Position numbers and translations under genes: made by a program. From positions 1 through 18,712 of the forward strand of contig JALOMS010000008.1 in NCBI GenBank assembly GCA_025455345.1: a stretch of 18,712 nt of DNA. Direction: 5' to 3'. Every line of letters starts with the position of its first letter. Positions within the stretch are counted from its first letter, which is position 1. Positions 1-8,350 of this stretch are shown in pieces. The notes under the pieces are model-generated. The model was given only the letters and a program-made list of their open reading frames with translations. It searched no databases and was not told the origin of the DNA. This DNA comes from Thermoflexibacter sp. GTDB taxonomy: Bacteria; Bacteroidota; Bacteroidia; Cytophagales; Thermoflexibacteraceae.

Positions 1-3000
1 CTTATGGTGGCACAAACCTTACGCTCAACTACCCTCCCTCAGGTACAAGTACCTTCGGAGTAAATGTAACTGCTGGAACATCTAATGTACTGCATATTTA
101 TAGGGTTAATAGCTCGCCTAATGATGTTACTTTGCCATCTCAAATGAGTAATTTTGATACTCGCTATTTTGGGATTTTTACAGGTACTGACAATATTACT
201 TACGATGCTATTTATACTTATACAGACAACACAGCTCCAAATCCTCCTCTCAATGCCAGCCCAACAGCCCTTGCAGTAGCGCGAAGAGATAGGAATAATT
301 CTGGAGCATTTGCCTTCCAAACAGGTACAGTCAATACAGGAACTACTACCCACACAGTTACAGGACTTACGATGGATTTAAGTGCGGCTACCCCACGCAA
401 TCAACAAGAATTTATTTATGGTTCTATATCTGACCCTGTATTAGCCAATATAGAAGGTATGGCAATCGCTTACTCTGAAGGTGCAGGTAATCCTACTACT
501 AACCCAACAGTCCAAATTACCAATAACATCACAGTAACTTATGGAGGTAATCTTACAAGTGCGACGGTATCTATATCTGGAGGTTTTGCAGAAGATTTGT
601 TAGAATTTACAGCAATTATGGGCAATCCTGTTACCTTTGGTAGCTTTGCAGGTGGCGTACTTACACTTACAGGTAGCGCAACTGCCGCCCAATATCAGGC
701 GGCTTTAAGAGCGGTAACTTATAGAAATACAAGCGATGCCCCTAATACTACTGCCCGAACAGTAACTTTTCGCGTAATTGATGGTATGAAGCAAAGTAAT
801 ACACAACAAAGAACAATCAATATTACTGCTGTAAATGATGCTCCTGCACTCTCCATGCAAACTTGTTCAGGAAATACATTTACAGAAGATGGAGCGGCTG
901 TTGTAATCCTAACAGGTATCACTGTAGCTGACCCTGATAATACTTCTTTGAATACAGCCTCTGTTACGATAACTAACGTACAAGCAAGTGATTTGCTCTC
1001 GTTTACTACTATTATGGGCAATCCAGTTACTTCAGCAGGGTATAATGCTGCGACAGGATTACTTAACTTAAATGTAAATGGTGCATCTCATGCTCAACTT
1101 GCCGCCGCTTTACAAGCAGTTACGTTTAGCAATAGTAGCCAAAATCCTAATACAACTGCAAGAACTATCCGTTTTGTAGTCAGAGACGCTTCACTCAATA
1201 GTGGAAATATTGATTGTACCATTAATGTAAATTCTGTAAATGACAAACCTGTTATTGCGCCCACAACAAGCACGATTACTTACAATAAATTATCTACTGC
1301 GATAAATGTTGCCTCCTCAGCGACGGTCAGCGATATCGATAACACTACTCTGACGGCATTAACATTAAACATAGGAAATTATAATGCTGGCGAAGATGTC
1401 ATTACATTCACCTGCCCTATGGGAGTTACTTGCCCTGCCGTAGGAGCAACTATGAATTTTACAGGAACAGTTACCTTGGCTAATTATCAGGCTTTAATCA
1501 GAAGTTTTACCTATAGAAATTCTTCTGGAACTCCTATGGGAACTAATAGGACATTTACTTTCGTAGCCAATGATGGACAAGCGGCTAATAATCTCAGTGA
1601 TGCTGCTGTGTTTACTGTAAATGTTAATGCAAACTTCAATATCGCTCCCACATTAGATGCGGGCTGTCCAACTATGACTGCTAATTTTAATGAAAATCAA
1701 TCTCCTCTTGCTATTTTACCTAATCCTCTAACTATCACTGATTTAGATAATACTAACTTATCCAAAGCAGAATTTAAAATCACTACAGGTTACCGCAGTG
1801 GTGAAGATGAACTCCTTTATGATGATGATGTTATCCCACTTCCGGGTACACTTACTGCGACTTGGAATGCTACCACAGGGACGCTTAGCATAGAAGGAGT
1901 AGAAACAATTGCAGGATATTTGAATATCCTTGCACGCATCAAATACAAAAATGAAAGTGAAAAACCGACAGCAGGCAATCGAACAATTACGGCTCAGTTT
2001 TTTGATAATGGTTTTCCTGATGGTACTTTGGGAAATATTAGAACAACTAATATTTGTACACTACGCATTAACGTCATTCCATCTAATGACCCGCCAGTCT
2101 TGGACAATTTGGAAGCCAATATTTCCTATACAGAAGATGAAGCGGCTAAAGCTCTTACCGCTCTCATTACTGTTGAAGATAAGGACAATGACAATATGGC
2201 AAATGCTACAATTAGTATCATCAGCAACTATTTCCCTGACCAAGATGTATTAGAGTTTGCAAACCAATTAGGAATTACAGGTGCTTGGAACGCAACAACG
2301 GGCATACTTACCTTAACAGGTGCATCTTCTAAGGCTAATTATCAAACCGCCTTGAGAAATGTAAAATATAAGAATACAAGCCAAAGACCCAGTAACTCTA
2401 TTCGTGAGGTATCTTTTAAAGTCAATGATGGACAAGCAGATAGTAATATCCCTACTATCAATCTTACTGTCATTCCTGTCAATGATTCTCCTGTATTAGC
2501 AAATGTAGAAACAAACAAATTAGGCTATACCGAAGGTGAAGTAGCTAAGATAATTACATCTACTATCACTGTAACAGATGTAGATGATGATAATATAGAG
2601 AGTGCAACAATTACCATTTCTGGTGGATTTGCAGAAGATATACTTTCTTTTACCCCTATCATGGGAAATCCTGTTAGCTTAGGTAGCTTTGTAAGTGGTG
2701 TACTTACACTTACAGGAACTGCTACCAAAGCGCAATATGAAGCGGCTTTAAGAAACGTAAAATATAACAATATAAGCAATCAACCTAACATAGGGGATAG
2801 AACAGTCAGCTTTAAAATTAATGATGGTGATATTGATAGCAATATCCCTACGCGTATCATTTCCGTTGGAGGAGTTAATAATAAGCCTGTTATTAATTAT
2901 ACACCTACAATTCAAACTTATACAGAAGGAGAAATACCTACTAATAAAGTAATTTTCCCTCTGCCTGCTAACTTTACGATTGTGGACTTGGATAATACCA

Positions 3001-4193
3001 ATTTGGTAAGAGCAACAATTACAATTAGTGGAAATTATTTCTCCGAAGATGTGCTTGCTTTTACCAACCAAAACGGCATTACAGGCTCTTGGAATGCTGG
3101 TTCAGGCGTACTTACTTTGACAGGCTCTGCTTCAGTAGCTAACTATATCACGGCGATAAGGAGCATTACCTATGCTAATACAAGTGAAAACCCAAGTAAT
3201 TTACAACGTACTTTGACGATTATAGTAAATGATGGTATAGAAAATAGCGATGCCGTTAATCAATTGATAAATGTATTGCCTGTCAATGACCTTCCTACGG
3301 TAATCAATATACAGCGAGCTACTAATATCAATGGACAAGTCAAAATTGAACGCGTCCATTTCTTAAATGCGTATGGAGATATAGAAAATGATGCACTACA
3401 AAAAATCGCTATTACCTCTCTGCCAATCAATGGACAATTACTGTTAAACAATGTTCCTGTTGTTATAAATCAACAAATCGCAGGAAGTGATTTTGTTTTG
3501 AATTATATACCTAATAAAAATTTTACAGGCGACGACTTTTTCGAATGGAAAGCCGCAGATAGAAATACAGCAACCAATATAGCTACAGAATACTCAGCTA
3601 TACCAGCACGTGTGAATATCCAAATAGGGCTTCCTGACCTCTATCCTCCCAACAAACTAAAAGCGCAAGCTGGAAGTAAACAAATATTATTATCATGGGA
3701 GCCTGTCGTAATAGAAGGTTTAGAAATAAGCTATGAAGTTTATCTTTTTGCGCCTAATCAGCCTCAAAGACTAATAGAAGTAACTAAAGAAAATAAACTC
3801 TTAATCAAAGGATTAGATAATACAGTTACATACGTATTGAGGGTGCAAGCCGTAGATAATATAGGACGTAATAGTGGACTTTCTGACCCTGTAAGTGCCA
3901 GACCATCTATCGTTTTAGGCACAGAAGACGACTTGTCTGACTTACAACTCAATCTTTATCCTAATCCTAATATGGGAGATTTCATTATTCAGTTCGTAGA
4001 GAAAAATAACAAGCGAGCTAAATTGTTTATTATAAACACATTAGGGCAAAAAGTTTTTGAAAAAGAGCTTCAAAGTTCGAGTGGAAATTATGAAGAAAAA
4101 ATAGAAGCTAATCTCCTTAGCGAGGGAGCTTATATTTTACAGATTAGTACAGACAAAAATACTTATCAAAGACGTTTCCTCATACAAAAATAG
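1..4193 (+). CDS. Giant T9SS-exported repeat protein, 5'-truncated by the window
   Basis: The frame is open from the window edge (first full codon at 3) to a TAG at 4191, giving 1396 residues. The TTG at 132 is not a convincing start, because beta-rich sequence continues upstream of it. Order of parts: an N-terminal beta-rich stretch (to about 430); seven cadherin-like repeats (about 432-3302), most ending in a V-N-D-x-P-x-[LVI] motif; an Ig/cadherin-like tail (about 3303-3630) with a Y-I-P-N-K-N-F-T-G-D-D-F motif; a fibronectin III-like domain (about 3640-3910); and a C-terminal T9SS sorting domain (about 3945-4190) with the YPNP motif, a central NTLGQKVF and an end in RRFLIQK. This family is carried across the outer membrane by the type IX system and is anchored or released. 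By inference it is an adhesin or structural surface protein; no catalytic domain is visible. The signal peptide lies outside the window. A strong terminator follows at 4218. Confidence 0.9.
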   Translation, partial: YGGTNLTLNYPPSGTSTFGVNVTAGTSNVLHIYRVNSSPNDVTLPSQMSNFDTRYFGIFTGTDNITYDAIYTYTDNTAPNPPLNASPTALAVARRDRNNSGAFAFQTGTVNTGTTTHTVTGLTMDLSAATPRNQQEFIYGSISDPVLANIEGMAIAYSEGAGNPTTNPTVQITNNITVTYGGNLTSATVSISGGFAEDLLEFTAIMGNPVTFGSFAGGVLTLTGSATAAQYQAALRAVTYRNTSDAPNTTARTVTFRVIDGMKQSNTQQRTINITAVNDAPALSMQTCSGNTFTEDGAAVVILTGITVADPDNTSLNTASVTITNVQASDLLSFTTIMGNPVTSAGYNAATGLLNLNVNGASHAQLAAALQAVTFSNSSQNPNTTARTIRFVVRDASLNSGNIDCTINVNSVNDKPVIAPTTSTITYNKLSTAINVASSATVSDIDNTTLTALTLNIGNYNAGEDVITFTCPMGVTCPAVGATMNFTGTVTLANYQALIRSFTYRNSSGTPMGTNRTFTFVANDGQAANNLSDAAVFTVNVNANFNIAPTLDAGCPTMTANFNENQSPLAILPNPLTITDLDNTNLSKAEFKITTGYRSGEDELLYDDDVIPLPGTLTATWNATTGTLSIEGVETIAGYLNILARIKYKNESEKPTAGNRTITAQFFDNGFPDGTLGNIRTTNICTLRINVIPSNDPPVLDNLEANISYTEDEAAKALTALITVEDKDNDNMANATISIISNYFPDQDVLEFANQLGITGAWNATTGILTLTGASSKANYQTALRNVKYKNTSQRPSNSIREVSFKVNDGQADSNIPTINLTVIPVNDSPVLANVETNKLGYTEGEVAKIITSTITVTDVDDDNIESATITISGGFAEDILSFTPIMGNPVSLGSFVSGVLTLTGTATKAQYEAALRNVKYNNISNQPNIGDRTVSFKINDGDIDSNIPTRIISVGGVNNKPVINYTPTIQTYTEGEIPTNKVIFPLPANFTIVDLDNTNLVRATITISGNYFSEDVLAFTNQNGITGSWNAGSGVLTLTGSASVANYITAIRSITYANTSENPSNLQRTLTIIVNDGIENSDAVNQLINVLPVNDLPTVINIQRATNINGQVKIERVHFLNAYGDIENDALQKIAITSLPINGQLLLNNVPVVINQQIAGSDFVLNYIPNKNFTGDDFFEWKAADRNTATNIATEYSAIPARVNIQIGLPDLYPPNKLKAQAGSKQILLSWEPVVIEGLEISYEVYLFAPNQPQRLIEVTKENKLLIKGLDNTVTYVLRVQAVDNIGRNSGLSDPVSARPSIVLGTEDDLSDLQLNLYPNPNMGDFIIQFVEKNNKRAKLFIINTLGQKVFEKELQSSSGNYEEKIEANLLSEGAYILQISTDKNTYQRRFLIQK
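432..3302 (+). repeat. Seven tandem cadherin-like coding repeats
   Basis: The repeats are marked by closing motifs at 831 (VNDAPAL), 1236 (VNDKPVI), 1635 (FNIAPTL, degenerate), 2082 (SNDPPVL), 2478 (VNDSPVL), 2874 (VNNKPVI) and 3282 (VNDLPTV). Spacings are 405, 399, 447, 396, 396 and 408 nt. Each unit has the same skeleton: T-E-x-E or similar near its start, a D-x-D-N turn that could bind calcium, an L-T-L-T-G strand, a Y-x-x-A-L-R-x-V-x-Y-x-N-x-S segment, R-T-[VI]-x-F and N-D-G. Repeats 1 and 6 belong to an I-M-G-N-P-V subtype; repeats 5 and 7 to an I-T-G-x-W-N subtype. Repeat 4 is the longest. Confidence 0.85.
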
Positions 4194-4217
4194 CCATTGC
4201 CTAATAAATAATTCCAC

Positions 4218-4261
4218 AAGATAAGTGAGATAACTCAATAGGGTTATCTCACTTGTCTTTT
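4218..4261 (+). terminator. Rho-independent terminator of the giant surface protein gene
   Basis: A 17-bp stem (4218-4234 with 4243-4259, one U-G wobble) closes an 8-nt loop. A short T run (4258-4261, then more T/A) follows on the plus strand. It starts 25 nt after the stop codon. The near-perfect stem may also stop transcripts arriving from the minus strand. Confidence 0.9.
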
Positions 4262-4289
4262 ATTAGTCTTTCCACATTATTTGAACAAA

Positions 4290-4322
4290 GAAAAAAGCTA
4301 ACCCCTTGTTAAGAGATTAGCT
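4290..4322 (-). terminator. rplT: Rho-independent terminator of infC-rpmI-rplT
   Basis: Read on the minus strand, a 10-bp stem with two G-U wobbles (4322-4313 with 4305-4296) closes a 7-nt loop and is followed by a run of six T (4295-4290). It lies 30 nt beyond the rplT stop and faces the terminator of the convergent surface-protein gene. Confidence 0.85.
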
Positions 4323-4351
4323 CATAGATTGTTTTAATAAAAACTAAATCT

Positions 4352-4696
4352 TTATTTGACAGAGTCAACTACTGCTTTGAATGCTTCGGGGTGATTCATC
4401 GCTAAGTCAGCTAAAACCTTACGATTCAAACTGATACCTGCTTTAATTACTTTACCCATGAACTTAGAATAGGACATTCCGTGCTGTCTTACAGCAGCAT
4501 TAATACGTTGGATCCACAAAGCACGATACTCTCTTTTTTTCAACTTGCGTCCTACGTAAGCGTGCAACAAACCTTTCTCAAGGGTGTTTTTTGCAACTGT
4601 CCATACATTTCTCCTTGCCAAAAAGTTACCTTTGGTCAATTTGAGGATTCTTTTTCTTCTTGCTCTCGAAGCTACTGAATTAACCGAACGTGGCAT
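4352..4696 (-). CDS. rplT: 50S ribosomal protein bL20
   Basis: The 114-residue product matches bL20 in length and pattern. The basic N-terminus (MPRSVNSVASRARRKRIL) and the KGNFLARRN segment belong to the long RNA-binding helix that threads into 23S rRNA. The globular part carries ALWIQRINAAVRQHGMSYS and ends in a DLA-x-x-x-PEAF segment typical of the family. bL20 is an early assembly protein of the large subunit and in several phyla represses its own operon. Here it is the last gene of infC-rpmI-rplT, 97 nt after rpmI, with an ATG start and a terminator just downstream. Confidence 0.98.
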   Translation of the reverse strand: MPRSVNSVASRARRKRILKLTKGNFLARRNVWTVAKNTLEKGLLHAYVGRKLKKREYRALWIQRINAAVRQHGMSYSKFMGKVIKAGISLNRKVLADLAMNHPEAFKAVVDSVK

Positions 4697-4793
4697 AAAT
4701 GTTTACGTTTTTGTTTTTTTAGTGATGGCGACCTCATTTTGAGATACTTTAAAAGCCAATTCCTTGGAATAAATAAAAAATGTTAGATGAATA

Positions 4794-4988
4794 CTATGCA
4801 ACTAACATTTCTTTGATTCTTGGTGTATCTACTTCAGAAACTATAGCAGAATGAACCAAGCGGCGTTTTCTATCTTTGTGCTTTTTGGTCAGAATGTGAT
4901 TTTTGAAAGCGTGCTTTCTTTTCACTTTGCCAGAAGCTGTCAATTGAAAACGTTTTTTTGCACTTGACTTAGTTTTTAACTTAGGCAT
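4794..4988 (-). CDS. rpmI: 50S ribosomal protein bL35
   Basis: The 64-residue, strongly basic protein begins MPKLKTKSSAKKRF, the bL35 signature, and continues with TASGKVKRKHAFKNHILTKK. The length is normal for the family. It binds the large ribosomal subunit. The gene lies between infC (88 nt gap) and rplT (97 nt gap) in the conserved order. The start is ATG. No terminator separates it from its neighbours, so co-transcription is likely. Confidence 0.98.
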   Translation of the reverse strand: MPKLKTKSSAKKRFQLTASGKVKRKHAFKNHILTKKHKDRKRRLVHSAIVSEVDTPRIKEMLVA

Positions 4989-5076
4989 TTTAATTTTTAA
5001 ACTTTTGGTTTTAAAATATATAAATAACTCATCTACTATTTTATCAGTAAAAGAACTAATAATAGAAAGATGAAAA

Positions 5077-5715
5077 TTATTTCTTTGGTGTTGCTCCTTT
5101 TGGAGAAAGCATTAAAATCATACGCTTGCCTTCTAACTTAGGCATTTGGTCGACTTTGCAAACGTTTTCTAATTCCTGAGCGAATTTTAGTAAAATTAAC
5201 TCCCCTCTTTCTTTGAAGACAATGGTACGTCCTACAAACTGTACGTATGCCTTGACTTTATTCCCTTCTTCTAAAAAAGTTTTTGCATGCTTTAGCTTAA
5301 ACTCAAAATCATGCTCATCTATATTAGGTCCAAAGCGAATTTCTTTGACTACGGTCTGATGTGTTTTTGCTTTGAGTTCTTTCTGTTTTTTCTTTTGCTC
5401 GTACTTAAATTTAGAATAGTCTATAATTTTACACACAGGTGGATTTGCCTTTGCGGAGATTTCTACCAAGTCCAAGTTTTGTTCTTTTGCCATCTCCAAG
5501 GCTTTTTTGAATGGATAGATGCCTGTTTCTATGTTCTCTCCGACTAATCTAACTTCTTGTACCCCACGAATCTGCTCATTGATGCGATTTACATCATCAT
5601 CTTGCTGTGGATTTCTAAATCTATTTCTATTGAAATCCTTATTAAAAGATGGATTATTTCCTCCACCTCTATTATTATTGTTATTATTGCCTCCTTTATA
5701 GTTGGGATTTGGCAT
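5077..5715 (-). CDS. infC: Translation initiation factor IF-3
   Basis: From the ATG at 5715 the product is 212 residues. IF-3 keeps 30S subunits free and proofreads initiator tRNA and start codon choice. The core begins near residue 42 (NRINEQIRGVQEVRLV), followed by the N-domain segment LDLVEISAKANPPVCKIIDY and the C-domain starting around KEIRFGPNIDEHDFEFK. About 40 residues precede the core and form a low-complexity Asn/Gly/Arg-rich tail including six consecutive Asn. A TTG two codons upstream (5721) is also possible, but ATG is preferred because a -7-like box ends 21 nt before it. thrS, often the upstream partner, is absent; ffh is upstream, separated by a terminator. Confidence 0.96.
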   Translation of the reverse strand: MPNPNYKGGNNNNNNRGGGNNPSFNKDFNRNRFRNPQQDDDVNRINEQIRGVQEVRLVGENIETGIYPFKKALEMAKEQNLDLVEISAKANPPVCKIIDYSKFKYEQKKKQKELKAKTHQTVVKEIRFGPNIDEHDFEFKLKHAKTFLEEGNKVKAYVQFVGRTIVFKERGELILLKFAQELENVCKVDQMPKLEGKRMILMLSPKGATPKK

Positions 5716-5736
5716 TCGCAAATTGGGTTAAGTTTA

Positions 5737-5744
5737 CAAAAATA
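5737..5744 (-). promoter_or_regulatory. infC: Candidate -7 element (TATTTTTG) for infC-rpmI-rplT
   Basis: On the minus strand this 8-mer matches the Bacteroidota -7 consensus TAnnTTTG. It lies 21 nt before the infC ATG and downstream of the ffh terminator, where a separate promoter is needed. No good -33 TTG/TTTG was found at the usual 17-23 nt distance, so the call rests on the -7 match and its position. Confidence 0.45.
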
Positions 5745-5782
5745 TTAAATACAAATGATAATTGATTGATTTGGTTTACAAC

Positions 5783-5814
5783 AAAAAGGCAGGTGTATAA
5801 TAAATACACCTGTC
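5783..5814 (-). terminator. ffh: Rho-independent terminator of ffh
   Basis: Read on the minus strand, a 10-bp stem with one wobble (5814-5805 with 5797-5788) and a 7-nt loop are followed by five T (5787-5783). It sits about 60 nt after the ffh stop and shows that ffh and infC are mainly separate transcripts. Confidence 0.85.
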
Positions 5815-5876
5815 ATTAGCTTGCAAAATTAGTAATATTTTTGAAAAATAGAAAGTTATACAAGAAAAATCTTTGA

Positions 5877-7202
5877 TTATTTCCTTTTAGCTTTCATTTT
5901 TTGTAACTGAGCAGGATTGATTTGATTCATTTTTTTCATTAATTGTCGCATTTGGTCAAATTGTTTAAGCAAGTTATTTATCTGTTGTACAGAAGTACCG
6001 CTTCCTTTTGCAATGCGCTGTTTCCTACTATTATTGATAATTTCTGGCTTTGCTCTTTCTTGCTTAGTCATGGAGTAAATCATCGCTTCTATTGGCTTGA
6101 ACGAATCATCATCTACGTCAATATCTTTTAGCATCTTACCCATGCCTGGCACCATCGCCATCAAATCTTTGAGGTTACCCATGCGTTTGATTTGTTGGAT
6201 TTGGGAAAGGAAATCATCAAAGTCTAACTGATTTTTGCGAATTTTAGCCTCTATGCGCTTGGTTTCTTCTTCGTCAAAAGCTCGCTGTGCGCGCTCTACC
6301 AAAGACAGTACGTCGCCCATGCCTAAGATACGCTGAGCCATACGGTCGGGATAGAAGTAATCTATGGCTTCCATCTTCTCGCCTGTACTGATGAACTTGA
6401 TAGGTTTATCTACCGTCTTACGAATAGACAATGCGGCACCACCTCTGGCATCTCCATCTAACTTCGTCAAAACTACCCCGTCATAGTTGATTCTTTCATT
6501 GAAGATTAATGCGGTATTTACAGCATCTTGACCTGTCATTGAGTCAACGACAAAAAGAGACTCTGTGGGTTGAATAGCCTGCTTGAGTGCAGCAATTTCT
6601 TTCATCAGCACTTCGTCCACTGCCAAACGCCCCGCCGTATCCACAATTACTATTTTTTTATTATTGGCTTTGGCATATTGTATGGCATTTTGGGCGATTT
6701 GGATAGCATCTTTATTTTCCATTTCTGTATAAACATCAACGCCTATTTGCTTGCCCAATACGCTTAGCTGTTCCATTGCCGCAGGTCTATATACGTCGCA
6801 AGAGGTCAGCATCACTTGTCTGCCTTGGCTTTTCAAAAAATTTGCTAACTTGCCCGAAAAAGTAGTTTTCCCTGCTCCATTCAAACCCGCAATCATAATT
6901 ACGGCAGGGTCTCCTTTGACGTTTATGTCTTGCTTTTGCCCGCCCATAAGCTCAGAAAGTTTGTCATAGACAATCTTAATAAACATTTCTCTGGGCGAAA
7001 CCGCAATCAATATCTTACTTCCAAGTGCTTGGTCTTTGATTTCATCTGTAATTTCTTTGGCAACCTTAAAATTTACGTCGGCATCGAGGAGGGCGCGTCG
7101 AATCTCTTTTATCGTAGCGGCTACGTTAATTTCTGTAATAGCCCCCTGCCCCTTTAACATTTTAAGAGCCTTATCTAATTTTTGGCTTAAATTCTCAAAC
7201 AT
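5877..7202 (-). CDS. ffh: Signal recognition particle protein Ffh (SRP54)
   Basis: The 441-residue GTPase binds 4.5S RNA and the signal sequences of nascent chains and docks them to FtsY at the membrane. The N-domain helical bundle covers residues 1 to about 95. The G domain follows with P-loop GLNGAGKTT (106-114), CDVYRPAA (135-142), DTAGR (188-192), TKLDGDARGG (246-255) and the GEK segment (274-276). The methionine-rich M domain covers about 300-441 and includes MVPGMGKM and the RNA-binding GSGTSVQQINNLLKQF segment (400-415). Length and motifs are complete. The start is ATG at 7202, 114 nt after the prenyl synthase stop. Confidence 0.98.
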   Translation of the reverse strand: MFENLSQKLDKALKMLKGQGAITEINVAATIKEIRRALLDADVNFKVAKEITDEIKDQALGSKILIAVSPREMFIKIVYDKLSELMGGQKQDINVKGDPAVIMIAGLNGAGKTTFSGKLANFLKSQGRQVMLTSCDVYRPAAMEQLSVLGKQIGVDVYTEMENKDAIQIAQNAIQYAKANNKKIVIVDTAGRLAVDEVLMKEIAALKQAIQPTESLFVVDSMTGQDAVNTALIFNERINYDGVVLTKLDGDARGGAALSIRKTVDKPIKFISTGEKMEAIDYFYPDRMAQRILGMGDVLSLVERAQRAFDEEETKRIEAKIRKNQLDFDDFLSQIQQIKRMGNLKDLMAMVPGMGKMLKDIDVDDDSFKPIEAMIYSMTKQERAKPEIINNSRKQRIAKGSGTSVQQINNLLKQFDQMRQLMKKMNQINPAQLQKMKAKRK

Positions 7203-7316
7203 AATGAAAGTGATGAATTATCTATTTTTTGAATTCATTTTGGAAAAAGTTTGCAAATATGCAAATACCTAAAGCGATTTGCAAAAAGTGAGGAATTAAT
7301 TTATGAAATTGTAGTC

Positions 7317-8291
7317 TTACTTCTCTCTATTGAGCAATTCATTTGTAAAATCTACTAATACTTTTTTACGCTCTAAAGGAATCTTTATCTCCTCCAAAGC
7401 CGCAAATGCTTTGTCAAAATACTGATTCATTTTATTTTCTGTAATTTGCTTTATATCAAGCGCATCGTAGATTTTCATTACTGCTTTTACTTTTTCCTCT
7501 TTATCAAATTCTGTCTGAGCTAACCAGTCATTGAGGTCTTGCTTAAGTTGTCCTTTTGCATTTTCTAAGGCTTTGATGAGCAGGAACGTTTTCTTGTTTG
7601 CTATAATGTCTCCACCTACCTGCTTGCCAAATTTGGCTTGGTCGCTATATACGTCGAGTAGGTCATCTTTGAGCTGAAAACCGATACCAATATTTACACC
7701 AAAATCATAGAGTTTTTGGGCATTGTCTGCGCTTGCCCCTCCTACAATTGCTCCAAACTCTAAGCTAAACCCAAGTAAAACAGCAGTTTTGAGCCTAATC
7801 ATATTGATATAATCTACTTCGCTTACCCAAGCTAACTTCTCAAAGTTCATATCAAATTGCTGTCCCTCACAAACTTCTACCGCGCACTGATGAAATTTTT
7901 TGATAATTACTCGGAAATATGTATCATCAAGCAGGTCTAACTGCTGGTATGCTCTGACTAACATTACATCGCCAGAAAGCAAGGCAATATTGCTATTCCA
8001 CTGTTCATGAACGGTAGGCTTCCCTCTTCGCAAAGGGGCTTTGTCCATGATGTCGTCGTGCATAAGTGTAAAATTATGAAAAATCTCAACCGCAAGTGCA
8101 GGCTGAACACATCTCTGCCAATCATTTGCAAAAAGATGGTGTCCTATCAATACCAATAAAGGGCGGATGCGTTTGCCGCCTAAGTCCATTAGGTAGCGGA
8201 TAGGCTCATAAAGTTCTTGGGGAAATGTGCCAAGTGGCATTAATTGTATTTCTTTTTCAATAAGTTCGAAAGCAATAGAGAAATTAAACAT
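7317..8291 (-). CDS. Polyprenyl (probably geranylgeranyl-type) diphosphate synthase
   Basis: This trans-isoprenyl diphosphate synthase condenses isopentenyl diphosphate with allylic diphosphates to feed menaquinone, carotenoid or other lipid synthesis. From the ATG at 8291 it has 324 residues. Visible motifs are GGKRIRP (38-44), the first Asp-rich motif DDIMD (79-83) followed by RRGKPTVH, and the second Asp-rich motif LKDDLLD (207-213). DDIMD lacks the two-residue insertion of bacterial type II farnesyl synthases, and a Phe lies five residues upstream of it. In characterised enzymes this pattern goes with C20 rather than C15 or very long products, so GGPP is an inference. A TTG at 8315 gives 8 more residues but overlaps the likely -7 box, so ATG is chosen. 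Confidence 0.93.
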   Translation of the reverse strand: MFNFSIAFELIEKEIQLMPLGTFPQELYEPIRYLMDLGGKRIRPLLVLIGHHLFANDWQRCVQPALAVEIFHNFTLMHDDIMDKAPLRRGKPTVHEQWNSNIALLSGDVMLVRAYQQLDLLDDTYFRVIIKKFHQCAVEVCEGQQFDMNFEKLAWVSEVDYINMIRLKTAVLLGFSLEFGAIVGGASADNAQKLYDFGVNIGIGFQLKDDLLDVYSDQAKFGKQVGGDIIANKKTFLLIKALENAKGQLKQDLNDWLAQTEFDKEEKVKAVMKIYDALDIKQITENKMNQYFDKAFAALEEIKIPLERKKVLVDFTNELLNREK

Positions 8292-8312
8292 TGGTCTATT
8301 TTTAATTTTTAA

Positions 8313-8320
8313 CAAAAGTA
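8313..8320 (-). promoter_or_regulatory. Candidate -7 element (TACTTTTG) for the prenyl synthase gene
   Basis: The minus-strand 8-mer fits TAnnTTTG and lies 21 nt before the ATG at 8291. It contains the alternative TTG start at 8315-8313, which would therefore not be in the mRNA. It is one side of an 81-nt divergent promoter region. Confidence 0.5.
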
Positions 8321-8342
8321 TAAAATTTGAACTTTCTTAGCG

Positions 8343-8350
8343 TATATTTG
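8343..8350 (+). promoter_or_regulatory. Candidate -7 element (TATATTTG) for the MORN protein gene
   Basis: This exact TAnnTTTG match lies 22 nt before the ATG at 8373. A TTTG occurs 13 nt upstream (8326-8329), closer than the usual -33 spacing, so only the -7 element is claimed. Confidence 0.5.

Noticed and set aside
132..134. TTG as the start of the giant surface protein
   Set aside because: The frame is open to the window edge and upstream codons encode sequence of the same beta-rich type, so the gene starts outside the window.
4697..4793. Possible L20 autoregulatory leader between rpmI and rplT (CCAA-GGAA-TTGG and a short CTC/GAG hairpin on the minus strand)
   Set aside because: Stems are only 3-5 bp and no pseudoknot resembling known L20 leaders was found by eye; a covariance search would be needed.
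7203..7316. Repeated ATTTGC/GCAAAT words between the prenyl synthase gene and ffh as an operator
   Set aside because: The 6-bp arms are AT-rich and short, so chance is a sufficient explanation. No TAnnTTTG box was found there.
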